This document shows positions 11,571-22,563 of a DNA stretch of 64,000 bases, one piece after another. The notes below the pieces were generated by a model. It saw nothing but the letters and a program-made list of their open reading frames with translations, did not search any database and was not told where the DNA came from. The translations under genes were made by a program, and so were the position numbers. This DNA comes from Macrotrachela quadricornifera. Taxonomy: Eukaryota; Rotifera; Eurotatoria; Philodinida; Philodinidae. Every line of letters begins with the position of its first letter. The stretch's first letter is position 1. The stretch lies in NCBI GenBank assembly GCA_022393335.1, contig JAJEKB010021102.1, positions 222,442 through 286,441 on the forward strand, written 5' to 3'.

Positions 11571-12080
11571 CTAAAATTATTGTGACATACTGTGTTTTGC
11601 ATGTGTCAGCATGAATAAATAATAAAAAAAAACACTTGATTTCTTTTTCACAAAATGTGTTATGAGAAGTTATACAAGAAATGTTAAAACGTATCTCTAC
11701 TAACATGTTTTGATAATTCATTCTATAGTCAAAATGAAACGTCTACATATTAGTGTTACTTCTTGGCATATTACAATAATAAAAATGTTTCGAAAGTCTT
11801 TCTTTGTTTTGCACTATGAATTTGCTCATACGACTTTTGTAGAGCTTGTGATAGTACATCTTTTGAGAAACTATGAAACTATTATCGTTTTCTAGTGCGG
11901 AGGTAAATGCAAAGTAGGAAAGACTTTCAAATCTTTTTATTATTACACATAGAGTAGAAAGTATCAATGTCATGTATTCTTTTCCGTCTCGAGTAGGGGA
12001 GTAAACATATCAGAAAAGTCAATAAGAGATTAGATGCGTTTGGAGACTATCCCTGGAAACTCGATTAAATGCTAAGAGAG
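11571..12080. other. AT-rich DNA with one mariner-like terminus
   Basis: Near 11553 the word CACTGTGTCCTAAAATTATT resembles the ends of mariner-type elements, but I found no inverted partner nearby. The open frames at 11710-11895 (plus) and 11743-11973 (minus) overlap each other and neither shows a transposase motif. Confidence 0.3.
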
Positions 12081-12128
12081 CAAAACCTAGCAGATATAAG
12101 AGATATAGAGGTATAGGAGATATCATAT

Positions 12129-12404
12129 GATGCGTTATAGCGTTTTCCAGGAAATTGTATGTATTTTGGATATCAAATAAATTTCCAGAAATTGGATTTG
12201 CTCATTGACCAGATTGAACACTCCAATGGAATATGATCCATAATAGGTATAATGGGTATAATGGACATCTCTCTTGCTGAGGGTACCGCGGAAACGAACG
12301 GACCCGGAGTGGGCTGCTCATTATGCCAGTGAAACCTTAGGTCCACTATATCTTTCCCTAGAGCTGTGGCAAAATGAATTTCCCGGAAAACGCTATAACG
12401 CATC
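12129..12404. mobile_element. 276-bp palindromic-ended element (MITE-like)
   Basis: A 28-bp terminal inverted repeat (GATGCGTTATAGCGTTTTCC and 8 more bases; one mismatch) lies at 12129-12156 and 12377-12404 and continues imperfectly inward. The interior has no transposase. On both sides the flanking DNA is a GGTATAGGAGATATAG-type short tandem repeat (about 12083-12125 and 12408-12450), so the element appears to have landed inside that repeat. A target duplication could not be told apart from the repeat itself. Confidence 0.7.
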
Positions 12405-12469
12405 GAATCAGAGGTATAGGAGATATAGGAGGTATAGAGGTATAGGAGTAGAGAACTGAGTGACCATGG

Positions 12470-12560
12470 TTTTTAGTCACGGTCACGTCAGGATCACGAG
12501 CCGTTTGGCCACAGTCACGAAGTTTTTTTAAAGCTAGTCACGGTAACGGTCACGATTTAT
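12470..12560. repeat. Cluster of CACGGTCACG-type words
   Basis: Short imperfect copies of GTCACGGTCACG recur on the plus strand from about 12475 to 12558, interspersed with GGCCACAGTCACG. They could be the subterminal repeats of a decayed element. No coding content. Confidence 0.4.
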
Positions 12561-12582
12561 GCTAAAAACATTCGTAACCTTT

Positions 12583-12948
12583 AGTACTCCCCCCCCCCTT
12601 GTATCTGACGGTCCCTTTCTGCAAAAAGTTTAAAAGGCGCATTAGAAGACCCCAATAATTAGTTCATAAATTAGTAAAATTAATATTTTAATTAATAAGT
12701 TGCTTTAAAAATAAGCGCAATTTTGCGGATTTTTTCCTATAACTATTGAACGAACAAGGTCTGCATCACTACTACACTTTGAAAACTTCAAAAATCTCTT
12801 TCTGAAACCTTAAAACTAAAAGAGGTTTTGAAAAACCTTTTTAATTAAAAACTACGAAAATTAGTGGACATAATAGAAGACCCCTTTGGAAATTTTTACG
12901 CTTGGGCACAATAGAAGATCCAGGTCTTCTATTACAGGGAGGGAGTTA
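12583..12948. mobile_element. Possible MITE with C-rich ends
   Basis: The left end reads ACTCCCCCCCCCCTTGTA and the right end, reverse-complemented, ACTCCCTCCCTGTAATAG. The word AATAGAAGACC occurs repeatedly inside. No coding capacity. The inverted repeat is short and imperfect, so this is tentative. Confidence 0.3.
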
Positions 12949-13387
12949 TGCGATACAAGCTTATTACGACATCTATTGTTGATTAGGATTAGTGAAACTT
13001 CCCTTGAATAGTATTCATTAATGAATGTTCAATAAATCTGAGTAGCATCCATTTTACGAATTGAAGAAGATATAAACAACGCCTCCATTGATTTTTATTT
13101 TCACTAATTGGTTATCCGATTAGATTTCATTTCCTAACCGATCATGACATCAAAGTTATTCACACGTCTTGAACTTGAACGGCTAATAAAAGAAAATGAT
13201 TTATCAGTTACACTAAAACAAGTTGAACAAACTGAACGTGCTTCATCGTTCTGGCCACAGTTTAATCTTATTTCTGTTAACAATATTGTTCAAAATTTTG
13301 TTATATGTAATAAATGTCGGACACTTATAACTTATCGAAGTGCTATAGGTACTGGTGGTTTAAAAAAGTATTCATTGTTCTGTCAAA

Positions 13388-16224
13388 CAGAGATGGGATC
13401 GGTTCGGTTCGTAACTTTTCAAATCAATCTCGGTTTCGATTCGGTTGAAATTTTAGATAATCAAACCGACTCCATTTCTAACTAATATAGAGATTTATAG
13501 GAAAGACTGCGAATATTAAAAAAATGTTCTAGACAACAATAAGAGTATTTGTGGGATGAGCACGGTCATGGTACCGCTGGTGGAAAAAAATCGAAAAAAC
13601 TAAATTTCATAATAATAAAAAACCAAGTGCTGTATTTGATAGAGGGATGTTCAATGTATACGAAAATAGTCTTTTCCAAATACTTTCTTGTGTAGTAGTG
13701 AAGATCTACCAAAATAGCAGCCTTCACAGTTACAATGAGTCTTGCTTCAAAATAAGAAATTTAAAGAAAATACTTAGAAAATTTTTATTAATTGTATACT
13801 ATTCGACAGTTCACATTAAAATTCACCTTATTAACTCTAGTGAGACTATGATTGTATGCATGAGTAGTCTGCTTCATTTTTCTTCCGTTCAAAATCTTCA
13901 ATACTTTCATAGTGACAGCAGTATTCTTAGCACTATTCGTGTGTTTTGCAGGGCCGATTAAAATTTTTTTTGCCATACTTTTAAAATAAACCTCTTTTGT
14001 ATCTGAAATTATTTTCTCTCTATTTCTTTTTGATACACAATTAAATTCGTTCAATTGGAGTGTCTGCAAAAGGAATACTAATGAGCTTACTGTCGCTCTG
14101 CACTATTTTTCACAAAAATGTCGCTCTACATTTTGCCTGAAAATCGGTATTTTTAAAATTTTCTGTAAATTTTTCTGTTAGCAAACTTTATGAACTAAGT
14201 CTCTTTTATTTATCAAAATATTTTCCCTCCCTTTCTCTTTCACATTCAGTCAAATTTACTCACATAGTCTTTCTTGAAACGAACACCCAGTAATTTTAAT
14301 GTCGCTCTACACGAAAACGAGAAGTGTCGTACCACATATTATTGATGCTTTTCTGCTTATACAACTTTATTTGAAACGAGAATTGAAGGCATATTTCGAA
14401 AGCGCTTCACGAGCTCCACAAATTTTGACTAAATGATAATTGACAAAAGCCCAAGTGAAGTCTTGAAAAAAAGGAATTTTTTTATCGGTAGATGTCACAG
14501 AAAGCTATATGTTTGGTAGTGTTGCCGTAACATCTCGTAAACTAAATCAAATGAGAATTTGACTTTTTCAGAAGTGATTGCTCATTTATAGATAAATAAA
14601 ACAAAAAAATAATTATCAAAATCAATTAAGCAGAACTTGACTTATATACATTTTTATTTTCGGAATGCAACGGTCCCATGGCCGCGCTCATCCCACATTT
14701 ATATATGTTTTTGCCCTTTAGAAAATCATAATTAAACATACCAATCATATATTAAATGTAAAAAAAATAATTTTCATTCTTTTAGTTACAATTATAATCA
14801 ACGAGATGAATTCAGTATACAGCGTAGTCCAAAAGTGACCGGGTAGTCTTTGATTATAAGCAAATTTTGATAAAAACAAGATAGAGAGTCGCGATTTTCG
14901 TTTTTTGCAAAGATTAGATGAAGACACATCGTTTAGTACAAGTTTTTCTAAGACGTTTTCTGAAGCCTTTTAATAAATTTCCGAAAAAAAGGCAAAAAAT
15001 TGATCCGTTATACAATACGAAAAAGCAAAAGAAGTGATTTTCTCACAGAAATTGATAGAGAAATCCGCTTAGTATTTCGCATAGAATACCTATAGTCCCT
15101 TGACGATTAGATCTTAAGTTTCGAACGCTATATAGTTTTCTAGATCTTTGATTATTGGTGCAAATGCACATTTGATTATTGAAGATTGATTGTAGTTGCC
15201 TTACAAAATATGATGGCTTTGGAACAGGCCAACAAAAGTTCGAAAATTCCATTTTTCGAACAATTACATACCGATCCCGTAACCTTTATTTTTGATTTCA
15301 GAAATTTTGATCACAGTTTCAGATAGAGTGAAAAAAAATTGTTTTAACTGATGCAAACAATTCTTAGTCAACTCCACTTTTAACAGAAAAAAATCTTATC
15401 TTTCATATCATGTTCTAGGAATTAGTGCGTTCATGATTCAAAATCAAAAACTGCCTGGTGGCTTTTGGATCCCTCTATATGATGGATATTCCTACACTAG
15501 TAACTGCGTATGATGTTATTGATCTACATTCTTCATTGAATTCTATTGATGCTGAGCATATTGCTTTTGAGGAACTCACATATCTTTTCGAAGAAAAATA
15601 ATTAGTATAAGTTTTAAGTCGAGGTTTTTAGAGCTCGCCCTCCTTACAGACACTGTGAAAATTGGATGTATTCAAAAAAAGAAATAGTAAGTGAAAGTTT
15701 TAATCGGAAGTTTTTCGGGTTCCCTCCCTTACAGATCTCCATCTATTACAGATTCCTCCATTGTAAACACCTCCTTATTGCAGCAGACACGAGATAATAA
15801 ATGATTACTGTGGTTTATCATTAGTCTCTTTAACCGGAAGCTTCGCCACAACTACACATCCATTAAGTTAAAGTAGCAACATTATGAAAAAAAATTACAG
15901 TAACACAGCTCCTAGCTTATATGAATTTCTGAGTTCTATATTTTAGCCCCAAAGGTGCTGCACTGACAAGCTTTATCTTCTAATTCATCTTCTTCTTCAT
16001 TTTCTTCAAAAGTTAATTGAAATAAGACGCACGAATTAGAGTGCACATCACGTAGTTTCAGTTATATTTTGTGAAATCTTTAAGAAAACGTTTTCTTAAG
16101 CAGGATCGGTTCGGATCAGTTTTAGAACTTTCGGTTTCGGTTCAGTTCGGTCCCTAACTTTTCAAATTGAACTCGGTTTCGGTTCGGTTGAAATTTCCAA
16201 AAAAGCAAACCGTTCCCATCTCTG
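13388..16224. mobile_element. 2.8-kb hAT-type non-autonomous element inserted in the hAT relic
   Basis: The ends are CAGAGATGGGATCGGTT at 13388 and the inverse of CAGAGATGGGAACGGTT at 16224. Subterminal GGTTCGGTTC / CCGAACCGAA repeats follow on both sides. The flanks CTGTCAAA (13380-13387) and TTGTCAAA (16225-16232) are an 8-bp target duplication with one difference, as expected for hAT elements. The interior holds no recognisable transposase and includes a further nested element at 13551-14696. Confidence 0.85.
13551..14696. mobile_element. 1.15-kb element with GTGGGATGAGC termini nested in the hAT-type element
   Basis: GTGGGATGAGCACGGTCATG at 13551 is matched in inverse orientation at 14662-14696 (GTGGGATGAGCGCGGCCATG), with inverted similarity extending about 30 bp. 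The flanks carry ATTT on each side, a possible 4-bp target duplication. No transposase is visible inside; the frames at 13647-13961 and 13788-14069 on opposite strands are unremarkable. Confidence 0.65.
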
Positions 16225-16680
16225 TTGTCAAAGAACATCATCATCTAAAGTCACACAATCAACAATAATAACGTACTATGGTAAAAAACCTTCAATTGCA
16301 CCCAAACAATTGAAAAAACAAATAACAGATGCTTAGGTTGATTCTATTTTATTGGATAGTCGTCCATTTAAAATGGTATCTGACATTGGTTTTCGTCAAT
16401 TTCTTGAGTTGGTTTGTAGTGCTGGTAAATATTCGACCAACTTATATTCACTTGATTTTTCTGATGTATTATCACATCCGACTACTGTACGTATGTCATT
16501 ATCATTATTAAATTACACACTTTTTTTATCATTATAGGCGAGGCGTAAAATTGATCAAATATATAATGTTAAGAAGAAACAATTAATTGATTGGTGTCGA
16601 ACGCTTGATACTTATGCAATGACACTTGATATGTGGACTGAAAAGTTCAACGGTATTTCTATTTATTTCAGGATGGAGGC

Positions 16681-16932
16681 GTTACTTTGAGGGTGAGGGT
16701 GAGGATGAAAATCATTCGTTGTTCAATTGTGAACGGAAAGAGAAAGAAGAAAAAAAGAGAAATGAAGAGATAGAAACTTATTGGTTATTGTATGAACAAT
16801 AACGGGCAGCCTTTGCTAACAGGCATATATATATATATATATATGAAACGTGTATGTTATTTTGTATTGGCTAATATACACCTTTTATTTGTGTTTTGAC
16901 ACTAAAGTTAATATTTTTGTAATCATTTTTTA
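16681..16932. repeat. Low-complexity junction with (TA)n run
   Basis: Begins with GGGTGAGGGTGAGGATGA-like purine repeats, then AAGAAGAAAAAAAG, then a (TA) dinucleotide run at about 16827-16845. It marks the point where hAT similarity ends. Confidence 0.5.
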
Positions 16933-16933
16933 G

Positions 16934-17478
16934 TAGCAAAAAAATTGGCTAAAGAATTTTCAGAATCACAATCTGTTGTAAGCATTTTTTACCATATATA
17001 GTTCAATAGTAACGAAATAGAAATATATATTAAATTTCTCTAAATTGAATTAATTATTTACACAAAAAAAATGTATAACTTAGAATACTAGCGTTCAAAG
17101 GAAACCTGTTTGTCTGAATTAAAATGCTAGAAGCAAACTTTATCTTGTTATAATTTATAAAGTCGACGAAACGTCTAACTTTAAACTAATACGAGAGGAA
17201 CAGAAAAATTACTTTTGATTTTGCTTTTAACCCACTAAGCACTAAACGTTAATAGTAAATAAGATTTTAATCCCTTCAATTCGATTGTTAACGTGTCTTT
17301 CATTTAGGATGAGAGAGCTAAAAAATCTTTACAACAACACAAGATTGTTCATGCATTTTATCATAAAGCACATGAAGCAATAATAGATTATTCAAATGGA
17401 AATGGTACTTATGAAGAATTGTTGGAGAAATTGGAAACATTTAATGCTGAATATTTAAACGAACTTAAAAAAATATAA
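16934..17478 (+). pseudogene. 3' end of an unrecognised gene (two exons)
   Basis: A short exon after a TTTTTTAG acceptor encodes AKKLAKEFSESQSV and ends at a GTAAGC donor. After an AT-rich gap, an exon preceded by CATTTAG at 17308 encodes 56 residues beginning DERAKKSLQQHKIVHAFYHK and ending NELKKI before TAA at 17476. The charged, helix-rich composition reads like real coding sequence, but I do not recognise the family. No upstream exons are visible because the hAT relic adjoins. It may be a fragment left by the insertions. Confidence 0.4.
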
Positions 17479-17499
17479 CTTTTCTTTCTACTTTGATTA

Positions 17500-17760
17500 C
17501 AGAGGGTAACCCAGTTTTTCTTTCGTCATTTACAATCCATCTTTATTCATCCTTCTTTTCTCATTCAACAACATATTGATTTATTTTCTCTCGTTCAACA
17601 AAAGATGTTGATTAATTTCCTTCTTTTGTCGTTGAAAAATTACGTTGATTTATTTTCTTCTTTCGTCATTTAAAAATTATGTTGTTTCATTTTCCTTCGT
17701 CATTCTACAACATGTGTTGATTCATTTTTTCTTATTCAGTAACATGTGTTTATTTCTCTT
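17500..17760. repeat. Degenerate ~45-50 bp tandem repeat
   Basis: About six copies of a unit resembling TTCTTTCGTCATTCAACAAC followed by ATGTGTTGATTCATT, with substitutions and small indels. No coding content. Confidence 0.65.
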
Positions 17761-18047
17761 TGTTAACATATATTTCTTATATTGCTGAAAAAAACAAGGT
17801 TATTCTTTATATTTTTCATCAGTCATATCATTTTTTTCTACATTTATTGAAAAATCTACAATGGTTGCATAGGACACGAATAAGGATACAACTACAGAAG
17901 AGCGACCGCTTGCCACTATCTATTGATATATATATAACAGAACGGAAAAAGAATTCTATTGGAGCATAAAGAAACGATATATGTGAAGAGAGAATACAAT
18001 ATACAAATGTCGTATGAGAACGACAGAGTTTTATTTAAACAAAACAA

Positions 18048-18431
18048 TTATAGAACAGTATAAATAACACTAATTTGTGATACAAGATTTTTAAATGATG
18101 TATCTCCAAATTCCTGACGCCACATAAATTCTTCTAGATAAGCTGGTAATAATGTCTTACACATTCCTCCTTGCTTTTTTTGTTTTCATTTAACTCTCAT
18201 TCAGGTATTTTCTATATTTTGTGTATGAACATTTGTTGTTGGATCAACAAAATTAATTGAATGATTGACAGTTAAGTGAATGTAATCAGGATTATGTCTT
18301 AATGCTGTATAAGCTCTCCATTCATCTGAATGTATGGTTGTACCTATAATGATCTGTGTCATTGTTAATTGATCAAGTTTTCTGCAATTAAAAATATCAA
18401 GACCATCGACAGTGATATTATCGACATTCAT
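18048..18431 (-). pseudogene. IS1595/ISXO2-type (Merlin) transposase remnant
   Basis: The frame contains GTTIHSDEWRAYTAL, NPDYIHLTVNHSINFVDP and THVHTQNIE-like sequence (NVHTQNIENT). These are the second aspartate and the glutamate blocks of the IS1595/Merlin DDE domain. Directly after the glutamate block an in-frame TGA at about 18201 and a second TGA a few codons on break the protein, yet similarity continues (LLPAYLEEFMWRQEFG) to a final stop at 18048. The N-terminal part with the first aspartate is weak or missing. Inactive. Confidence 0.8.
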
Positions 18432-18847
18432 ATTATTTTATTATTATTATTAGATATTGGAAATTTTTATTTTGAAGGAGGTGTAAAAACATCCGATTTG
18501 TATACCATCCCTTCTCGTTCAGCAGAAATTATTAGACTTCTTTTTAAAAACGTCATCTTTTTATGTTAATTGACAGATCGTTTTATAATTTGTGACCGAA
18601 ACGCGTTTTCTCTTCATTTCTCCTAATTCTTCCGACCTTCTTACATCAGAGAATTTTATTAAATTGTTCCAATATTATCTTAATTGATAGCTTCGTGTAC
18701 GTTTGATAAAATTACATCGTTTTATAAGAAATCGTTTCATTATCAATACGCTCTGTTCTCATACGACATCTGTATATTATATTCTCTCTTTACATATATC
18801 GTTTCTTTATGCTCCAATAGAATTCTTTTTCCGTTCTGTTATATATA

Positions 18848-19411
18848 CCGGGTGGCCCAAAAGTAACGGGACGAACTAAAAATTGAATATCTTCCTTACA
18901 GCTCGAGCGAAGGTGCTGATATTTTTACCAGTGATAAAGGCACGTTCAAGCTTCATATACATAAAGACATGCCTAGAGAGACCCTCTGTTAAGTATATTA
19001 TTTTGTTTTCTATCTGTGAAAAAGTAAAATTTTTCTTGTTGAGATCAATAATGGTACAAAGTGGCCTATAAGTAACGGAACGAACTAAAAAATGAATATC
19101 TCCCTTACGGCTCGAGCAAAGGAGCTGATTTTTTTATCAGTGATAAAATCATGTACAAGCTTTATATCCATAAAGACATGTCTATGGTGATTCTTTGTTA
19201 AGTATCACTATTGATTTCAACAAGAAAAATTTTACTTTTTCACAGATAGAAAACAAAATAATATACTTAACAGAGGGTCTCTCTAGGCATGTCTTTATAT
19301 ATATGAAGCTTGAACGTGCCTTTATCGCTGGTAAAAATATCAGCACCTTCGCTCGAGCTGTAAGGAAGATATTCAATTTTTAGTTCGTCTCGTTACTTAT
19401 GGGCCACCCGG
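18848..19411. mobile_element. 564-bp mariner-type foldback element inserted in the Merlin arm
   Basis: Ends CCGGGTGGCCCAAAAGTAAC (left) and its inverse (right) with flanking TA on both sides. The inverted arms extend about 200 bp (18848-19055 and 19195-19411) at high identity, so both strands show the same spurious peptide. A third, diverged copy of the end sequence in left-hand orientation lies inside at about 19063-19200. No transposase is present. The TA duplication and end sequence fit Tc1/mariner-type MITEs. Confidence 0.85.
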
Positions 19412-19460
19412 TATATCAATAGATAGTGGCGGGCGGTCGCTCTTCTGCACTTGTACCCTC

Positions 19461-20995
19461 AATCGCTTTCTAATGATGAAGGGATAGTTCATGAATATAA
19501 AGATGCAATTCCTAGATCGTTTGGACGTAAGTCATCAATGGCAATCGAAACAAAATCAATTGAATTACAAGAATCATTTCAATCAATATCAACACCAAAA
19601 TATCTTAAAAATCGATTTCTTCTTTGGAATAATATTGGTACAATTATTTGTCATAATGAACAAATACAAATTTTATTCCATGATACATCATATCATAATC
19701 CAATAACAATCGATAATAAAAACAAATCAATATACAGTTGGTGATTTATCTTCATCAGCAATTGTTCTTGTTTCATCACAAAAAAAAACATTATATTAAT
19801 GTAATGTATATCGATCATCAGATTCAGAAACACAACAATGGACATTACGCACAGAAAAAAATAATCAAATTGAATTAGTTCGTTTAGGTGAAGATTTTCT
19901 TGTTATTGCTACATCACAAAGAATTATTCAATTTATGGATTTATCTGGTATTCAACAACGATTTTTTCGTCTTCAAGGTCCAATAATTTCAATGTCTATT
20001 TTTCATAATCAATTATGGATTATTTATCATTCGATAACAAAAAGTTTTTCATATCTTCGAAATTAATTAATGATTGAAAAATTCTTTTATTTTTATTTTT
20101 TAGATCTTCAAAATGATGAACATGGAATGTCTTATATTCTATTGGATATTAAAAATAATAATAAATTAACTGGTCCATTACCATTAAGATCTAATGCAAA
20201 GTTATCTTGGACGAGGTTTGTTTAATGAAGTTTTTGTGTTCGAATGATTTCTTTGGACATTTGTTAGCGTCCAAACTCGGATTCAGGCCAATCTCGGATT
20301 CGCCTGAACGTTGTCAGGTCAATCTCGGATTCGCCTGAATGTTGTCAGGCCAATCTCGGATCAATCTTACATTGGCCTAGGCGAATCCAAGATTCGCCTG
20401 ACAACAATCAGGCGGATCCGAGATTGCCCTAATCCGAGTATGGACGCTGACACATTTATTTTATTTAGATTTTCTGATAGTGGAAAATGTTATTATTTAG
20501 AAATATCTGGACATCTCAATATGCTTCAACATATGAATGAAAATTAATTAGAATCATTATTTATATTAAATCTTAAAGAAGAAATTTGTATTTCTTTTTG
20601 GTAAAGATGATAAGGAAATAATAAATTATTCTTTAATTTAGGCAGGAAAAAATCATTTAAGAAATTATTGGTTATTAAGAATTAATGATTTTGATGATAA
20701 GTTCCAGTTATATGTTTTTGAACTTGTTTCTCAATCATTTCCTGATGTATTTTCGTGTCCAATTGCCTTAATTATATCTCCTTATGCTCATAGATATAAA
20801 GTTAATGAAGAAAAATCGTTTATTAAGGTGGGATTGAATAACTTTTTTCTCTTGTAATTATATTTTGTATATTGTTCTTATTTGATTTAGTATGATAATT
20901 ATAAAAGAAAATTAATGTGTCATTTACCAACTGGCTCCGTATATGATGGCAAATCCGCAAGTTGTAAGCAGCAATGTTTGTTCAAGACATTTCCA
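19461..20995 (+). pseudogene. WDHD1/CTF4 (And-1) replisome scaffold gene, decayed fragment
   Basis: The conceptual product matches the second beta-propeller (SepB) region of WDHD1/And-1, which couples helicase to DNA polymerase alpha. Diagnostic pieces in order: IELQESFQSISTPKYLKNRF, LLWNNIGTIICHNE, FHDTSYH, GPIISMSIFHNQLWIIYH, GPLPLRSNAKLSWTRF and NYWLLRI. Exon-like blocks are about 19461-20067, 20104-20213, 20469-20601, 20642-20827 and perhaps 20891-20995. A frameshift near 19737, a TAA near 19797 and a TAA in the third block (NEN-stop) break the frame. The N-terminal WD40 half and C-terminal HMG part are absent; the Merlin relic adjoins the 5' edge. I infer a dead extra copy; an intact copy probably exists elsewhere. 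Confidence 0.75.
20266..20448. mobile_element. 183-bp MITE in an intron of the WDHD1 relic
   Basis: Inverted ends AGCGTCCAAACTCGGATT (left) and the inverse of AGCGTCCATACTCGGATT (right), with internal alternating copies of CAATCTCGGATTCGCCTGA in both orientations. It sits between the donor (ACGAG/GTTTG) and acceptor (TTATTTAG/ATTTTC) of what is otherwise a short intron. Confidence 0.8.
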
Positions 20996-21156
20996 GTGAG
21001 TATTCTTATATTGAAAGTTATGAGTTACCGATTTATTTGCGAAAAAAATGATTCAATTAAATCATGAAAGGGAAAATCCTATTAATCATAAGTTTAAGTT
21101 AGATATAGTTGTTTCAATTTTATTTAATATCAATTGAATATGTTTGATTTTTGTTA

Positions 21157-22372
21157 GAAAATGGTTGCTGGTCATGTACATGTTCCTATCGCAGGTCGAG
21201 ATTTATCTGTTTCTACAATTAGCACCGATCCGCTGCTTCCATGTTTATTTTATTTGATACACGACTTATACAAAGATGTGAAATTTTCATATTTGCATCA
21301 TAGTGCATTTCCAATGGATAAATATCAAAGCTCCACGACACTTTTGGTTGGTATATTACAACATTTCGTCGAATATCTCAAGACACATTTAAAAGAAGCA
21401 GGTGAATTGGACGTGAAGATACAAGATCTCTAGGAGTTGAAATTATTTGTCGGAGGTGGTACAAGCAAAAGTAGATCGGCTGAACGAACTGCATTTTTTC
21501 CTTTGATGAAACCATATCATTCATTACATAATGAAATTAAATCATTCAATAACACCGAATTGTTGTGTTTGTTTGAAAAACTTGTTTATCATACAACAGT
21601 GATAAAGCCAGTTACATTTGCTTGGTCACTTGTTGAAGAAGATAAAGCTGCTCTTGGTACGTATGATGATTAAGAATGATGAAGATGAGGATGTAGTTGT
21701 AAAACTTAAAATAATTTTTTACTTTCCCATGAGCATTAAAATAGAAATTCTGTTTGAAAAGATTAATTTTTAAATTATATTTTTGCTTCATAAAGTTTGT
21801 TGATGTTCTTCATTTGAAAATAAAAATTTGAAGAAAGTAATAAGTAATTTTTTCTTTGACTTATTTTTTTAATAGATAAAACTGCACTTCCTGAAGTACC
21901 TTATGTTGAATTCGAATATGATCCGTTGATCAAACAAGGAAAACTGGAATTATATTTCGACATAAATGGGAATAAATTACTTGTAGCGTATATGGAATTT
22001 AATATGAATTATTCAGATGAAGAACATTTTACTTGAATTAGTAATCAAAAGGAAATTGATATGATAAGAAAAACACTCGATGCTTTCAATTTGGAAAATT
22101 TACATAAATGCTTATCACTCATTCCAACAAATTCATTTTTAACTGGTCAAGTAGAAATTAACCCGAGGTAAATGAAAAAATTTCATGTTTAAAAAGAAAA
22201 GATTGACATTTATCGGCAGTTTTTGTGAAATTCGAACATAAATTGCAGATAAATTTCCTAAAATCATTTTAATTATTTAAATCATCAGTGTCCTAGTTTA
22301 TCTGCATAGATAATTGTAAAGTTTCTTTTTATTTTAGTTCTTCCTCGTCGTCAAATGATTCCGATGAATAAA
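21157..22372 (+). pseudogene. Unrecognised gene, three exons, two in-frame stops
   Basis: Exon-like blocks at about 21157-21658, 21876-22168 and 22338-22372 have GT-AG boundaries. They encode a plausible protein: KMVAGHVHVPIAGRDLS, DPLLPCLFYLIHDLYKD, then PFAWSL-like VTFAWSLVEEDKAALG, VPYVEFEYDPLIKQGKLELY and a serine/acid tail (SSSSSNDSDE) before the stop. A TAG at 21431 and a TGA near 22034 interrupt an otherwise continuous frame. I do not recognise the family. It follows the WDHD1 relic closely on the same strand, and may be a separate dead gene or part of a chimera. Confidence 0.5.
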
Positions 22373-22563
22373 ATATTGGTAAGTGTCGCCTTCATGTTTA
22401 TTCCAGTAGCATGCATTTGTTTGTACTTTTTGAAAACATATTTAATAAAGACAAATTATGATATTTCGATATATTATTAATCAATAGATTTAGAAACTTA
22501 TATTTTGAATAATATTTATCAATTGTTTATTATAAATGAGAATTATATTTCACAACTTAGACT

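Larger units (their letters stand above)
13144..16680 (+). pseudogene. hAT-family transposase relic, split by a 2.8-kb insertion
   Basis: The left part (13144-13387) encodes a BED-type zinc-finger-like segment (FVICNKC...GTGGLKKY). The right part (16225-16486, then after a 51-bp intron from 16538 to about 16680) encodes the next part of a hAT transposase: KQLKKQITDA, a DSRPFKMVSDIGF stretch, and LDMWTEKFNG, which match the conserved order in hAT proteins. An in-frame TAG sits at 16334-16336. The frame is exactly continuous across the insertion if one copy of the 8-bp duplication is removed. The protein breaks off after the DMWTEK motif and is followed by low-complexity DNA, so the catalytic C-terminal half is missing. 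Dead on at least three counts. Confidence 0.8.
17883..19459 (-). mobile_element. Merlin (IS1595-type) DNA transposon relic
   Basis: The element is bounded by long imperfect inverted repeats. The left arm is 17883-18027. The right arm is 18745-18847 continued at 19412-19459, interrupted by a 564-bp mariner-type element. Both arms carry CAGAAGAGCGACCGC and CACTATCTATTGATATA. The minus-strand transposase remnant lies between the arms. Without the insertion the element would be about 1.0 kb. A duplicated target site was not evident. Confidence 0.75.

Noticed and set aside
12173..12403. 76-codon minus frame inside the palindromic element
   Set aside because: It starts in one terminal inverted repeat and ends near the other; no transposase motif and no similarity I recognise.
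18883..19376. The same 50-residue peptide on plus and minus strands
   Set aside because: Produced by the inverted arms of the mariner-type foldback element; no conserved domain.
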